DNA of 64,000 nt from Proteles cristata cristata (GCA_017311185.1 JAESUZ010005469.1:1056001-1120000); one strand, 5' to 3'. Shown: positions 1 to 11,369, counted from the stretch's first letter. The notes: generated from the letters alone by a model not told the origin. A program made the numbers and translations.

Positions 1-700
1 TCCCATCGGGACCATCAATTTGATCATGATGTGGTGTATTTACACCGCAGGAACTAGTAAAGCTACACACCAGAGCTTCCCTTCCCCAGCCACCCCCATC
101 TTGGAGAGCCAGCTGTTGAATATTGATCAGCACACCACTGTCTATGCACAAGGGGTGCCTACCTGTACGGAAAACATAGCGTTGCTCTTATCAGAAGCCT
201 GAGAGGGGCCCAATACCACAATGCAAAGCTCTGGTAAAATTCAGCATACGTGCCTGGGGACCCCGCCTTCTATACAGAGCAGTCTTAGGACCCTTACACT
301 CAGGCTGTCTGCAGAGAACAACAGAGAGAATTCTGAGTCTCTGAGAAGATTCTGAATCAGGTTCCTGAAGCAGCTGCATGGATGAATTATAGAAATGGAG
401 GGAGCCGGGATTGTGGACCAGCTGCTGCTTTGAGATGTCCTGCTCAAGGCTACTTTACTCAAGGGAACAAGAAGTGAAATGATTGTAGGGGAGAAGGCTC
501 TGGGCCTCACTGGGAGAGTGGCAAGGGGCAAAGAATGTGCTTTGAGATTTGTTTTGCTTTCAGTTTAGTAATCCCATCCTCCAGGAAACATGGCCCGCCC
601 AATACAGGCCTCTGCCCTTTCAGTCCGAATGCCTTGTCCTGTGGGGTGGAGCCTGTAGGGGATAGGGAGAACTCATAGGTGTAAGGAGTCGAGGAAGAAA
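1..700. other. No recognisable gene; unclassified DNA
   Basis: The reading frames here are short, overlap on both strands and have no protein-family look. I see no splice-bounded coding segment and no young repeat. Part could be a very diverged interspersed repeat, but I cannot name one. Confidence 0.5.
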
Positions 701-1010
701 GTTGAGGTGAGGGACAGATACATGCCTATTCCCTTTCTGGCAACAAAGACTGAGGAAACGTCCAGAGATGAGAAAGGCAACAGGGCAGTGAGACTAGCAT
801 GTGCAAAGGCATAGGCATCATGGGTTTAGGAAGCCATGAAAAGTTCTGTGGGCAATTAGGGGTGTGTTCTACAGGGGGAGGGTGATGGCAAGAGAGGAGC
901 ATAGAAAGGAAGATGGCCCCAGACTGTGGGCCAAGGTGTTTGTACCTTATTCTATAGCCAATGAAGATTCACCAGAGACATTTAAAACAGGTGAACAATA
1001 TAATCACTTT
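700..1010 (+). repeat. Diverged ancient interspersed repeat (G/A-rich module)
   Basis: The text runs through recognisable phrases of an old eutherian repeat: 'gcaaaggcataggcatcatgg', a segment like 'gcaatgaagattcaccagagacatttaaaacaggtgaac', and then a T-run. The same module recurs in better-preserved form at about 7.66, 9.93 and 30.5 kb. I believe it belongs to the 5' part of ancient L1M-type elements, but the family name is uncertain. Confidence 0.4.
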
Positions 1011-1139
1011 TTTTTTTTCCAGGGATATAGAGAGTAGGGTAGTGACTGAAGGTTCTGATGACCAAGATCAGGCTGTGGCAAACACAGTTATTTGCTTCTG
1101 CAGTGTCATTTGGCTTTTTCTTTCTTTCTAATAGAATCC

Positions 1140-1515
1140 CAATTTTAATAAGGGAGGCAGCATTCCCTGCTTAAAACAGCCTTTCCAATTACCATTCCCA
1201 GTCTTCATGCAGAGTGTGGTCACATGACACAATTCTGGCCAATGGAATGTAAATGCAAATCAGTGGGGTGGAGTTTCCAGGAGAGCTCTTTGAAAGAAAA
1301 CAGACTCAGGAGGCATTTGCCTTTTGACCTTTTTCATTTTGCCCTTCCCCTCTGTTCTTGCTCTGAATGTGAATATGGAAGAGAAGCAACTATTCTGTGA
1401 ACATAGGTGACAAGCCTGTGATAGCCATATGTCAAGGATGGCTGACTGGAAAGATAGAAGAACCTGGGTCTGCCCAGGTATCATGGGTCTGCCATATTGA
1501 TTCTGGATCTTCTAT
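1140..1515 (+). repeat. Ancient mammalian repeat, family not named
   Basis: The words 'cattcccagtcttcatgcag', 'gtggtcacatgacacaattc' and 'ggccaatggaatgtaaatgc', followed by 'gaagaacctgggtctgccc', match the layout of a common old mammalian repeat. A related text occurs at about 25.1 kb ('aactacatttcccagacctcc'). I cannot assign a family name with confidence. Confidence 0.35.
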
Positions 1516-1519
1516 ATCT

Positions 1520-1678
1520 GAATTTCTTTTTTTTATTAAAATTTGTAACATTTTATTTATTTCTGAGAGAGAGAGAGACAGCATGAGCTGGGGAGGGTCA
1601 GAGAGAGAGGGAGACACAGAATCTGAAATAGGCTCCAGGCTCTGAGCTAGCTGTCAGCGCAGAACCCGGGAATTTCTT
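1520..1678 (-). repeat. Truncated CAN SINE with 9-bp target-site duplication
   Basis: The antisense SINE tail (TTTTATTTATTTCTGAGAGA) leads through the CT-rich body to the 'ggctccaggctctgagc' segment and then stops; the tRNA-derived head is missing. The nine bases gaatttctt flank both sides (1520-1528 and 1670-1678). The copy was therefore inserted 5'-truncated rather than broken later. It has no Pol III boxes and should be transcriptionally silent. Confidence 0.85.
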
Positions 1679-1829
1679 ATTGTGTGAGAAAAAAACAAAC
1701 AAACAAGCTCTGTTTGGTCAAGCCAAGGCCAGCTCCATTTTCTTGTTATATCAGCCAAAACTGTTCTTAACTATTTTGGGTCCTATTTCAAAGATCCAGA
1801 TGACAGACCCTGAGGACCTGAAGTTCAGC

Positions 1830-2470
1830 AGCACCGGGGTCACAAAGATGTAGGAACACCTCTCGGGTAGACTTGTAGCAACACGGTGCTAAGGAGAACG
1901 AAGCATGAAAGACCATTTAGCTTCACAGAGCAAGGGAAATACAGAAGGTAGAATGGGTGCAAAGATTCAGGTTTCAGGGGGTAGGTAGGAAATATGAAAG
2001 AAGATGATGAACTGAGTTTGGGGCACACTGCATGTGAAGGGACTGACATGCAAGTAGATGGGTCATCCTGTGGGCAGACACAGAGGCAGAATGGCATTCA
2101 GAGGAGAGGCCAAGAGAGTTCTGAAGTAGAGATACGGTGGTTACCAGCAAGGAGATGGGGGCTCCAACGGAGTGGATGGAATCATTTAAGAAACGGATGT
2201 GTGATGGCAGCAGGAGCCGGGAGGGAAATTCTGGGGAATACCATCAGGCAACACGGGACAGGGTTGGAGGGCCGTTCAAGAAGACAGAAGTGGGCTGGGA
2301 GAGAAGTGAAAGAAGGATGCACAGAGGCAGGGTCCCAGGAGCCAAGAGCAAAGACGTTTTGAGAAGGAAGGAGCAATCAGAGTGCCATGTGCAATGGAGT
2401 TGTCAAGCGGGATGAGGAATGAAAATTAGTCTATGGATTTGGCAATTAGGATGTCAGATTTTCTACTAAA
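1830..2470 (+). repeat. Ancient interspersed repeat (same G/A-rich module family)
   Basis: Purine-rich text includes 'gaggccaagagagttctgaag', 'gaagtgggctgggagagaagtg' and 'gttgtcaagcgggatgaggaatgaaaattag'. The order parallels the later part of the consensus of the repeat seen at 30.5 kb. It explains the overlapping frames at 1994-2415, which should not be read as proteins. Confidence 0.45.
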
Positions 2471-2484
2471 ACTGCTCCCACTGA

Positions 2485-2606
2485 GGTCACTAATGAAGCC
2501 AGAGAAATAGAATGATTTGCCCAAAGTGACATCATTAGTAACGAGCCGACCATTAGAAATAGAGGGCCCTGACTCCCAGGGAAGTGCTCTTTCTCTTCTA
2601 TTACCC
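2485..2606 (-). repeat. MIR fragment
   Basis: The stretch reads like the reverse complement of the MIR core and 5' part: 'agagaaatagaatgatttgcccaaagtgacatcattagtaacgag', then 'gccctgactcccagggaagtgctctttc'. It is diverged and lacks an intact head. Confidence 0.6.
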
Positions 2607-2639
2607 GTACTTTCAGCTCCCCCACCCCCACCCCCGCCA

Positions 2640-3455
2640 AATCACAGAGACAGGTTTTCATTTTAGAAGAACAGCTTTGGGGGATACTTTATGGTAAGAC
2701 GCAAACAACGTTTGGCTGTCTGATTGGTAAGTAGGTTTAAAGAGGTATCATTATGTCTCCAGATTAAATTATCTCCTTAACTAATATTTTGATGTGCTGA
2801 GACCTCTGAATAAGGAAGGAAGCAAGACAAAGAGAGGGACAGAGTCAAAATGAGAGGCATCTACTGCACTAATCACTCGTGGCTCTCAGTCTGGCTGGAG
2901 ACTGCCCTTCATCTCTTGTTCCATACCTACCCTGCAGCAAGGGACCCAAGCGACCGTCTGCCATGTTGCCTGGCATAGAAGAGCTGCTTCTATTACCTCA
3001 GCTAAGGAGGAGCCCTTTCAGAGAGAGGCCCATTGAGGGAGTTTCCCGTGTAAATCATGGAGACCAGAAACAGCCTAGGCACATGACCTCAGCAGATGCT
3101 ATTTGAAGCCAAAAGTTCTGGCTCCATTTCCAGACCAAGATACACGAAAGTCACAGAATCTATATAAGCCATATCTATCAACACAAGAGGCTTAGTTCAG
3201 AGGGAGGCAAGGAAGCCTATTTTGAAATTTCGTCAGGCTGAACTGAGCCTGAGTTGTCGTCATCGTCGTTGTTATTTTTCGTTTTGTGCTTGAGAGCTGA
3301 GGTCAGAAAGTAAAACTTAGAGGGACAAAGGTGTCTCAGCCCCAGTGTGCTTAAACCACCTGATCCCCGAGACGATTCCACATCTATCAGTACTATCAGT
3401 ACATTACAGCATCAGGTATACTGGCAAGGACCCTTCTTGCAGAACACTCTGTGCA
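2640..3455. other. No recognisable gene
   Basis: Single-copy-looking DNA with moderate AT content. The only plus frame (2879-3106) has no family features and no splice context. Nothing else is supportable here. Confidence 0.5.
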
Positions 3456-3470
3456 AGAGAACAGAGAGGA

Positions 3471-3687
3471 GGGGCGCCTGGGTGGCTCAGTAGGTTAAGG
3501 GTCCGACTTCGGCTCAGGTCATGATCTCACGGTTTGTGGGTTCGAGCCCAGCATCAGGCTCTGTGATGACAGCTCAGAGCCTGGAGCCTGCTTCAGATTC
3601 TGTGTCTCCCTCTCTCTCTGCCCCTCCCCTGCTCATGCTGTCTCCATCTCTCTCTCAAAAATAAATAAAATATTTTTAAAAAAGAGA
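3471..3687 (+). repeat. CAN SINE, near full length
   Basis: It has the intact head with the Pol III A box (TGGCTCAGTAGGTTAAG) and B box (GGTTTGTGGGTTCGAGCCC), the 'gctctgtg...agctcagagcctggagcctgcttcag' body, a CT-rich region and an AAATAAATAAAATA tail. Target-site duplications agagaacag(a/g)gaggag flank it at about 3455-3470 and 3688-3703. The 'gcttcagattctgtgtctcc' variant marks the older of the two main subfamilies seen here. It is mobilised by L1 machinery. Confidence 0.95.
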
Positions 3688-3703
3688 GAGAGAACAGGGA
3701 GGA

Positions 3704-4460
3704 GTAAAGCGAATAAATCCCCCAAAGTTGTGAAACTCCCATCGCTGCCCCCGGCCCCAGGCTGACAGGGGGTGACCCAGCAGCAGGGATAGATGGCTGG
3801 CGGTTGGCAGGGAAACCTGGTGGGTTTGCTGGGGATGGAGAGCGGCATTGCGATCCATAAAGGAAAAAGGTCTAAACAGGGCAAGAGGTTTGTTGTCGCT
3901 CTTGCTTTTCCCGAGCAAATGGGCACTGATGTTCTCTGCCTTGTAAAGAAAGCTGCTGCAGATCTGGAGACCAATTTCCTCCAATGGACAAGGCAGTGAG
4001 GGCTTCTGGCTGCCTAGAAGAAATAGCTGCTATTCACCATCTCTCAGAAGAGGGACATAAAGAAGGAGATGCAGCCAAAATAAACAGATGGCGGGACCGG
4101 GTGGGGGGATTCTGTCAGGAGCAGACACACAGGTAGCACGGGCCCCAGGCAACCACACAGAGCCGTTAAGAGGAGCCAAAACTCAGCAAAGAGTTCTAGA
4201 ACCCTGGGTAACAGCATGTGCTCTGCCCCAGGGGGTTCGCCTTGGAACTGTCACCGAGCCAAGGGTCGGGAAGTCTGCACAAAGCAGGTGGGACCCAACA
4301 AGCAGGCAATCCCGGACGCCGGTGAGGACTGAGAAAAGATGGAACTGGGAATGAAATGGTAAGTTAGCAAAAGTCAGCATAAACCCAGAACCCCTCGAGT
4401 GCTGGGAAGATTGAGTGGCAGATAGTGTGGTATGCCAGCTGGCAGGCTGCTTCCAGAACC
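3704..4460. other. No recognisable gene
   Basis: Moderately GC-rich single-copy-looking DNA. The frames at 3793-3999 and 4088-4354 have antisense rivals of equal length and no family features. Confidence 0.5.
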
Positions 4461-4464
4461 AACT

Positions 4465-4755
4465 GAGAGTCACTGAGGCAATTCTGCAAACATTGACTGA
4501 ACACCTTCTGGGTAACAGGCACTAAGACACTGCTCTCCTCTTGGGGACCTCATGGTCTGGGAGGCAGAGTGTTTTTAGATAGATCGATTACACCACAACA
4601 CAATGGCTATGAGCAGAATCCTGAAGGATCGCGAAGGAGGGATCTGTCAGGGAAGGCTTCAGAGAGGAGGCAGCATTTAAGCCAGGTAACGAAGACTCAG
4701 AGGGCACTTGCCGAGTCTAGAAGGAAAACTTGCCTCAGAAGGCTGTATATAGGTG
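4465..4755 (+). repeat. Ancient interspersed repeat, start of G/A-rich module
   Basis: The words 'gcaaacattgactgaacacc', 'gtaacaggcactaagacactgc' and 'tgggaggcagagtg', then 'gtcagggaaggcttcagagaggaggcagcatttaagccaggta', match the usual order 'animals-in-progression' of this old repeat (size, storage, gain-step words). It is the same module as at 7.66 and 58.6 kb. Confidence 0.5.
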
Positions 4756-4769
4756 GACAACTGTGAGGT

Positions 4770-5540
4770 TATATTAATTAAGACTCTGGGTGCCAAGCAA
4801 AAAGAGTTCAGTTGAACTAGCTGAAGGTAAGGGGAGTGTTACTACAGAATTACAACAGATAGTCTTACAGAAAAATGAGAGGAAAGACAAGCTTTGAACT
4901 CCATGAGGTCTGGAGCCAACTCATATCATGAGCTCATGTGGCCTCACGGTGTGGGCACAGGACTCTGAACCGCCCCACTCTGCACCTGCTCTCTATATCA
5001 CGTGCCCCGTTCCCTGTTTTTCTGAGGTCCCCCTCTCTCTGCTTACCCATGGCCTTGGAATCCCATGCCTTTGTCTCATGGGTGGCCCTGGGTTGCTTGG
5101 AACCAATTCTCTATGACCTTTCAGGTCAAGTGCCCATGATCCTGTGGGTACACCTGACTCAAACGCTGTTCTCATTCCAAATTGCCATGACAGAGAATGC
5201 CATGGGTCCAGACTCGGTCATCGATATTTGATTGCAGGATTGATGTGTGGGAGTCAAAGGGGGTAACACAAGGGGTTTAAATACTTTTTGAGACACGAGG
5301 GGTGCAGTCAGGGAGTGGGAGTGGCATGTTTACTGTGGTGAACCTGCTCGTGTAAACACTCGGAAAACACAGGAAATCTGCCATAAGGAAGGACTATCGG
5401 CTCCTCCTCTGTGCTCCCACGGCTCACATTGCAAACCTTTCTCTCACCACCAGAAACACCATAATTAAATTTTATCTTCATGTAGATCTCTCCTTCGCTA
5501 GAACTTAAATTCCAAAATAAAGTTGCACATTTTAACCATA
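4770..5540. other. No recognisable gene
   Basis: Frames on both strands overlap at 4928-5231 and none looks like a conserved protein. No young repeat lies inside. Confidence 0.5.
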
Positions 5541-5544
5541 TTTA

Positions 5545-6480
5545 TCATTGTGATTCTAGAAGATAGCATCGCATCTGGTTCTTCATTTTCCATCCGTTAC
5601 TGGCGTCTGCTACCTGCAGCTTCCCATGGTGGGAGACAGGAGTACTCGAGATGCTGTTGACAGTGACACCTGAGAAAAGAGATTCCACTGGACTCGGGCA
5701 GAGGTCAGAATGGGGCTCTATTTGTGTCCAAAGTCCAACATGTGCAGTGAGCCCCAAATTGTGACCACTATGGGATAGCTGTAGTTAGGTGGGCTCACCC
5801 GAAGTCCTGTTGCATGTAAAACTAAGGGGCCACTTGCAGGGGACCTCATTCTAATGGAAGATGAGATGGACAGACATGTTGCCACAGTATCAAAGGGGCA
5901 AAGGGTATCTGCGGGTGCCTGACCCAAGCTGTATGGATTCCTATCTGAAGGAGCAATAAGGAAGAGCTGGAAGAAGATAAAACCCACTCTGCTTCACTGA
6001 AAGCTCTATAGGACCAAGACAGCGCCAAGACGACACCTGTGGATGAAGCATAATATTGGAGAGAAGATGTCTTTTACCCACACACAGTATGGCTTTGAGG
6101 TATTGAGAGCTACAGTCTCAGTCATGGCTGTGCAAGTGTCTGCAGCAGCTTGGTGGCACCAGTCAATGTGACAATCCCCCATAGAGGCAGCAGTGCCTGG
6201 TGGCCAGAAAGCCATCCAGAAGGTGGATATTGATTGGCCAAGGAGCCCAGCAGGATATCATTCACCCCTAACAGGTCTTGTTAGTGGGCATACAGGATTC
6301 GCCCAACCACCTGCCAGTGGGCATGGAACACCACTGCAAAGTGACTCCGCTTGTACCCACAGGCGGTTTGACATGGGGAAACTTGAGCGACGTATTCATT
6401 GAGGCACCTCTCTTTCTCTCAGCTGTGGCCCAGTGTATGGGGAACTGCCCTTTCCCAGTAAGTCCCAGTAGGAATTAGGA
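5545..6480. other. Unclassified block with overlapping short frames
   Basis: This stretch carries short open frames on the minus strand (5545-5757, 5718-5987, 5846-6028, 6006-6215) and on the plus strand (6193-6478). None resembles a protein I recognise. The frame-to-frame stepping on the minus strand could be the decayed remains of a pseudogene or transposable element, but I cannot show it. Confidence 0.3.
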
Positions 6481-6749
6481 CCCCCTTAGAGGCATGTGCA
6501 GGGGGTCCAGAGGGAACAAGCGTTTTTAGCTTCTACCAAGGAAATCCGAGGGTACTATGAGCAGCTGCCAACGGGAGAGTGTAAGCAGAGAGAAATGACT
6601 AGAAACTGCCCAAAGAAAATACGTGCTCCCTAGCAACATGAAGTGTAGTAAAGAGGCCAAACAAATAGCTCTAAAAAGGATGTGGTAGTGGTAGGGGAAG
6701 TAATCAAAACTAGGAAAGCGAGAAAGTATGATGAAAAAAAAAAAAGCAA

Positions 6750-7160
6750 ACAGCAACTCAGCTAGAGAAATTATAGCACAAAGTTAAGAAAGTGCAAAAA
6801 CATGATAAGGAAAGCAAAGGTGAGGAATGAAGAGAAGATTGCAAGAGAGGCTAAGATAAATAATAAGCCATTTTTCAAGTACAGAAGGAACGAGAGGTCA
6901 GTACAAGAGCCAGTAGGGTTTCTAAAAGCTGGCAGAGGTAATTTACTGACAGAACATGAAGGCATTGCTAAAAAATATTAAAAGGCATTTTTCTCTCCCC
7001 TCTCTGCCTCTCTTTTCACAAAGGAAGATGGGGACATATGCCAGAGCAGACATAAATTTCCCAGGAGTGGAAAAAAGACATATTGAAGGAAATCAGGATC
7101 GTGTCAGCACAGGTGATCAAGAAATTAGGATGTCAGAAAAATTGCGGAAAGTCTAGAGCC
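6750..7160 (+). repeat. L3/CR1 LINE reverse-transcriptase-region remnant
   Basis: Plus-strand translation, with breaks, gives NNKPFFKYRRNERSVQEPVG, then a Gly-rich turn with LLTEHEGIA, then KAFFSPLSASLFTKEDGD. The pattern FFKY..R....E.VG...G.L.T..E.A......FF.S.FT matches the conserved linker just before the RT domain of CR1/L3 LINEs, as known for that family. Stops and frameshifts show that it is long dead. Confidence 0.55.
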
Positions 7161-7489
7161 AGGACAGAGTCTCCTGGAATGAGGGACCCAGAGGCCAGTG
7201 AGGTCTAAGGCCAGGAAAGGGAGGGATGGGAGAGGGTTTGCAGTGTGCGGGAACGAAGAGGCAGCAACCCGCTCACAAGTTGCCGTTCGAAGCAGTCTCG
7301 CGCTGTGCCATTAAGCTCATCTTGCAGGTGCTTTTTCATCTCGGACATGAGGAATAGCTTCAGGGTTTTATCAGGACTTTTATACTCCAAACAGTTGGCA
7401 TTTAATGATCCCTCATGGACAGCTTGCTTTTAAGAGTACCCAGCGTGACGCAATTTTTGGTAAAAGTACACTTTCCTTCCAAACAGAAG

Positions 7490-7620
7490 ATTCCAGACCA
7501 GAGGCAGGAGATCTGGGTTCAAGTTATGATTCTGCCACAGACTGGTTGTGTGATTTCAGACAAATGGCTTAATCTCAAAGAGGAGTGGGTCCCACATCTC
7601 TAAAATGAAGATAGGAACTA
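7490..7620 (+). repeat. MIR fragment
   Basis: The order 'atctgggttcaagttatgattctgccac', 'actggttgtgtgatttcagacaaatggcttaatctc', 'ctaaaatgaagatagga' follows the MIR 5' and core consensus (tRNA-like B-box text, then 'tgtgaccttgggcaagt...'). Confidence 0.7.
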
Positions 7621-7659
7621 CCAGACAGGAAATGAAGAACTCAAATGAAGTTGTTCACC

Positions 7660-8030
7660 AATACAATGAAAAATACTGAGGGTTTTTAATGTGCCAGGCA
7701 CTGTTTTGGGCCCCAGAGAGGCAGGAGTAATAAGACAAATCCCTGTCCTTGTGGGGCCAATATTCTAGTGTGGGCAGGAAGTTACCTAGCAAGGAAGAAA
7801 AGACTAGATCATTTCAGAGTGTTGAGGGCTTTGGAAAAATACACAGCTGCATAAAGTCTTGCTCACAGGGAAGGTCAGGGACAATGATACTGAGTTGAGA
7901 TCTGACCAAGGTGGAAGAAGATCTGGGATAGAACATTCCAGAAAGAGGGCCGAAAGCCTCAGCCCCAAAGCGAGTGTATAAAAGCATCGTATAAACTGCA
8001 CGGAGTTGTCAAAATGCTGGCTCTGAGTGG
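7660..8030 (+). repeat. Ancient interspersed repeat (G/A-rich module)
   Basis: Clear family words in order: 'gtgccaggcactgttttggg', 'atccctgtccttgtggggccaatattctagtg', 'gaacattccagaaagagggc', 'cgaaagcctcagccccaaagcga'. This is one of the better-preserved copies of the old repeat also seen at 4.5, 9.9, 30.5 and 58.6 kb. Confidence 0.6.
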
Positions 8031-8437
8031 TATTATCAGAGTTTTGTCCAAGCCTGAGAGTTTGATTTTCTCCTTTGACTCCTCAAGCTCAGTAGACCAT
8101 AAGGAGTTATCAAATCAAGACAAGCCTGGGGACATATATATATAAAGCATGAAACATTTATGGAAATATAAAGTGGATTCCAAAAGGAGCAGAAAGAAGA
8201 TGTTCTTGCTTTACAGTTCTGTGGCTGTCCCAGTGGCCTGTCTCGAGGTCCCAGATGAAGAACTGGCCTCAGATGTGTTGGGTACCTTGGGCTGTCTGTG
8301 CTCTGTATAGTGGATGGGGCAAAAAAATGAAGGCACATGGATTTATTTCCTTGTTCAAAAGGATTGACCCTATTTGAAATTTATTCCATTCCATTTCCAA
8401 ACTACAATAATTGTGATTGGGTCATGCAGAGAAAAAC

Positions 8438-8694
8438 TTGGAATGCTTGGTTGGCTCAGTCAGTTAAGCTTCCGACTCCTGATTTCAGCTCAGGTCATGA
8501 TCCCAGGGTCACAGGTTCAAGTCCTATGTTGGGCTCTTGCCAACAGTGAGGAGTCTGCTTGGGATTCTCTCTCTCCCTCTCTCTGCCCTGCTTGGGATTC
8601 TCTGCCCTTCCTCCACTCATGTGCATGCACTCTTACTCTCTCACTCTCTCTCGCTCTCTAAATACATAAATAAATAAACGTTTTTTTTAAATAA
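8438..8694 (+). repeat. Older-type CAN SINE with internal duplication
   Basis: The head is diverged (ggttggctcagtcagttaag), the B box reads ggtcacaggttcaagtcc, and the tail is ctctaaatacataaataaataaacg. Perfect ten-base target duplications (agagaaaaac) lie at 8428-8437 and 8695-8704. The segment tgcttgggattctct occurs twice (about 8558 and 8590), an internal duplication of the CT-rich body. The divergence suggests an older subfamily than most copies here. Confidence 0.9.
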
Positions 8695-8704
8695 AGAGAA
8701 AAAC

Positions 8705-9195
8705 ATCATTCTTATGCTTCCAAAGTCAGTATTTCATTTTCACAGAGTAAGTCAAGCTCTTGGTCTGGAAAACAAACTGAATGCTGACAGAGAACGATAA
8801 GTAGAACCAGAAACTTCTCATACTTTGTCTTCCCACAATAGTCCAGTGAGAGAGAGGTCAAATTCTATTTCACAAGTGCTTAGAGAGAACGTACTAGTTT
8901 CCAGTCATCACCAAAATAAATAATACCTGGTTCTTGCTTTTCACAAAGGCTCTAACTTTGAATCACGCTATTTCAAAATATGGTATCTGCTGGATCAGAA
9001 ATAAAGCATTTCTGGTGATAATCATGAAGAAATAAAGCAGAAGCATTCATACTTCATTTACCAATATGAGCCATTCACAGATGAACTTTTCTTTCAACAA
9101 ATGAAACTTTAGATAACAGTTGGGATGTGCAGATAGAGTAGAGTGGGGCAAGAAGATGGTCGTGGCCCACAGGCAGGCCGGCCTGAGAGCCTTGG
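8705..9195. other. No recognisable gene
   Basis: AT-rich single-copy-looking DNA; nothing supportable beyond chance frames. Confidence 0.5.
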
Positions 9196-9199
9196 CCCG

Positions 9200-9350
9200 T
9201 CTGCTCCCATACCATGTGATCTCAGGTAAAATATTTAGCTTCTCAGTCTCCTCTTCTGTAAAACGGGGCAAGCAGTACCTCGCAGAGTTGCTGTGAGGAT
9301 TCGTGAAGACACGTATTGAAGCCGCGAGCTTGGCTATTACAGGCACATAC
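9200..9350 (+). repeat. MIR fragment
   Basis: 'accatgtgatctcaggtaaaatatttagcttctcagtctcctcttctgtaaaacggggcaagcagtacctcgcagagttgctgtgaggattcg' follows the MIR core and 3' consensus closely. Confidence 0.8.
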
Positions 9351-9929
9351 TGTGGCTTCTTTTCCCTTTTAATCGGGGAATTTTCTTTAAAAGAAAGTTA
9401 GATGATTGAATATTTACAATGTGTTTGTATCTTCCTTTTTAAGGAGGTGATAATTCCAGCTTCACTGAAACTGAAGCCTACAATCTGTCTCATGCCTCCC
9501 TCTCCTAGAAGAGACCAGCTTCTTATTTCATAGCATAATCCTCTGATTTCCCAGGTCACATGTGGCTGAGGCAGAGCCTTCAGAGGGAGATCCCAGGAAG
9601 ATCCCAGGGACAGAACAGAGGTTGCCCCTGCTTGTACTGAAGGAAATACCTAGGCCCCTAAACTCCTCCAGAGTTGGTTCTGGACTTTCTAAGTCACTAA
9701 CAGAGTTCCCTGAGTCCCTGCTGGGTGTAACGAGACAGAGTGGTGAAACACGGGACCTGGCTTGGTAGCCAAGTCATGTGATCCCACATATGTGTATTTG
9801 TGACCTCTTGATTGCAACATCTTGCAACTGTGGCCGGTATCAAGGAGAGGTACTGAGGTGCTACAGGAGCCTGGAATAAGGAATCTGAGATCATATTGGG
9901 TTACCTTGACACAGTGATGCTTGAGCTGA

Positions 9930-10640
9930 GTGGAAGGTCTGGTCAGAACTGACAAGGTGCAGAGGAGAAGGAAGAAAAGTCTGGGTGGATGAACCAAGAG
10001 AGGCAAATGCCCAGAGGCTGGAATGAAAAGAGAGGTAAGCTTGTACCATGGAGGCCTTGGTGGCCACGGGAAGGAGTTTTGTACTGATCAGCCACAGAGA
10101 CTCGTGGACAAGTTTCGCGTAGGGAGGTGATGTGATTCGATTCGTGTTGAAACACTAAAGTTGGACGCCTCAAGGAAGGTATGTAAATCTATCAGAGGGG
10201 ATTGTAGATATCTGGATAAGAGTTGATGGTGGCCTAGACAGGATGGTGATAGAAGTTGATGGGGAGAGTTTTGTAGAATTTAGCTACATGAAGGAAATAA
10301 CATCGACAGGAGCTTAAAGGTGGCCTACACGGAATGGGACATGGAGGGGAAGGTGGGTTGAAAGGGAGGAAGGGTTCTAGGGAGAGTCCTATTATTCTAT
10401 GTTGTGAAGTGACTGGGGGGTGAAAGGGGTAGGGCTCGTTGAGTTGGGGAACCCCGGAAGGCATCCGGGCTTGGGGATCTGGGGAAGCCATGAGTTCTGT
10501 TTTGAGTACATTGGCCTTGAGGTTGTCATTGAGAAATTCGAGGGGAGTTAAGGAGATATTTAGATACGTGGGTCTGGAGTTGAGTGAAGTCTGGCTGAAG
10601 ATACATTACTAGAGGAGGGCCCTAGAAACAGAGCCTGAGC
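9930..10640 (+). repeat. Ancient interspersed repeat (G/A-rich module), long copy
   Basis: Family words appear in order: 'gaggtgatgtgattcgattcgtgttgaaacac', 'gatggtggcctagacaggatggtgatagaag', 'gccatgagttctgttttgagtacattggccttgagg', 'gtgggtctggagttgag'. All adjacent frames, including the minus-strand frame at 10234-10491, lie in this repeat and are not genes. Confidence 0.6.
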
Positions 10641-10745
10641 TGAGGAGTCATGTGTAAGTTACTCATTAAATGCTCTCACGGAACCAGGTAAGGGAAAGAG
10701 AGGGTAAGGTAGAGCAGGGAAGAAGAAGCTAGGCAAGAGTGTGAT

Positions 10746-10972
10746 TGGGGCGCCTGGGTGGCTTAGTCGGTTAAGCGTCCGACTGTCACTTAGGTCATGA
10801 TCTCGCAGTTCATGGGTTCGAGCCCCACGTCGGGCTCTGTGCTGGCTGCCAGCTAGAGCCTGGAGCCTGTTTCAGAGTCTGTGACTCCCTCTCTCTCTGA
10901 CCCTCCCTTTCTCATGCTGTCTCTCTCTCTCTCTCTCTCCTAGAAATAAATAAAAACATTAAAAAAAAAAAA
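10746..10972 (+). repeat. CAN SINE, younger 'TCCTAG' subfamily
   Basis: Full-length copy with head, A box and B box (catgggttcgagcccc), and the diagnostic body 'cctgtttcag(ag)tctgtgactcc' with 'ctctctctcctagaaataaa'. Eleven-base target duplications (aagagtgtgat) lie at 10735-10745 and 10973-10983. Its closeness to the head consensus suggests a recent insertion. Confidence 0.95.
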
Positions 10973-11369
10973 AAGAGTGTGATCAGGGCAAAACACTGCA
11001 GAGGGCAGGAGTCAGCCTGGTGTCCAAGGGGAACATGTAAGTTATGCCTCAGCCTGAAGAGACGGAACCTCACTGGTGGGGAATCAGGGACACAAACCCC
11101 GCTGTTTCCCTCTTTGACCTGCACAGCCCTCTGGAGAGCTGAGGTGTGCTGAGAGCACACCTCCCCTGGGCACAGAAGCCCTAAAATGGGAACCGTGGCC
11201 TACTGGGCGCAGTGCTGACAGCATCGGTACTAGGGTGGATGAGCTCGCCGAGGGAGAGCGAGGGAGAGCAGAGGATGGTCAAGGTCCCTGTGCTGAGGAA
11301 CTCCAACACTTCTGACCGATTAGAAGAGAAGCTTAATGAAGGAGACCAGGAAGAATTGTTGCTTCCCAG

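Noticed and set aside
3471..3560. tRNA-like sequence with A and B boxes
   Set aside because: It is the tRNA-derived head of a SINE. It cannot fold as a full tRNA and repeats many times in the window.
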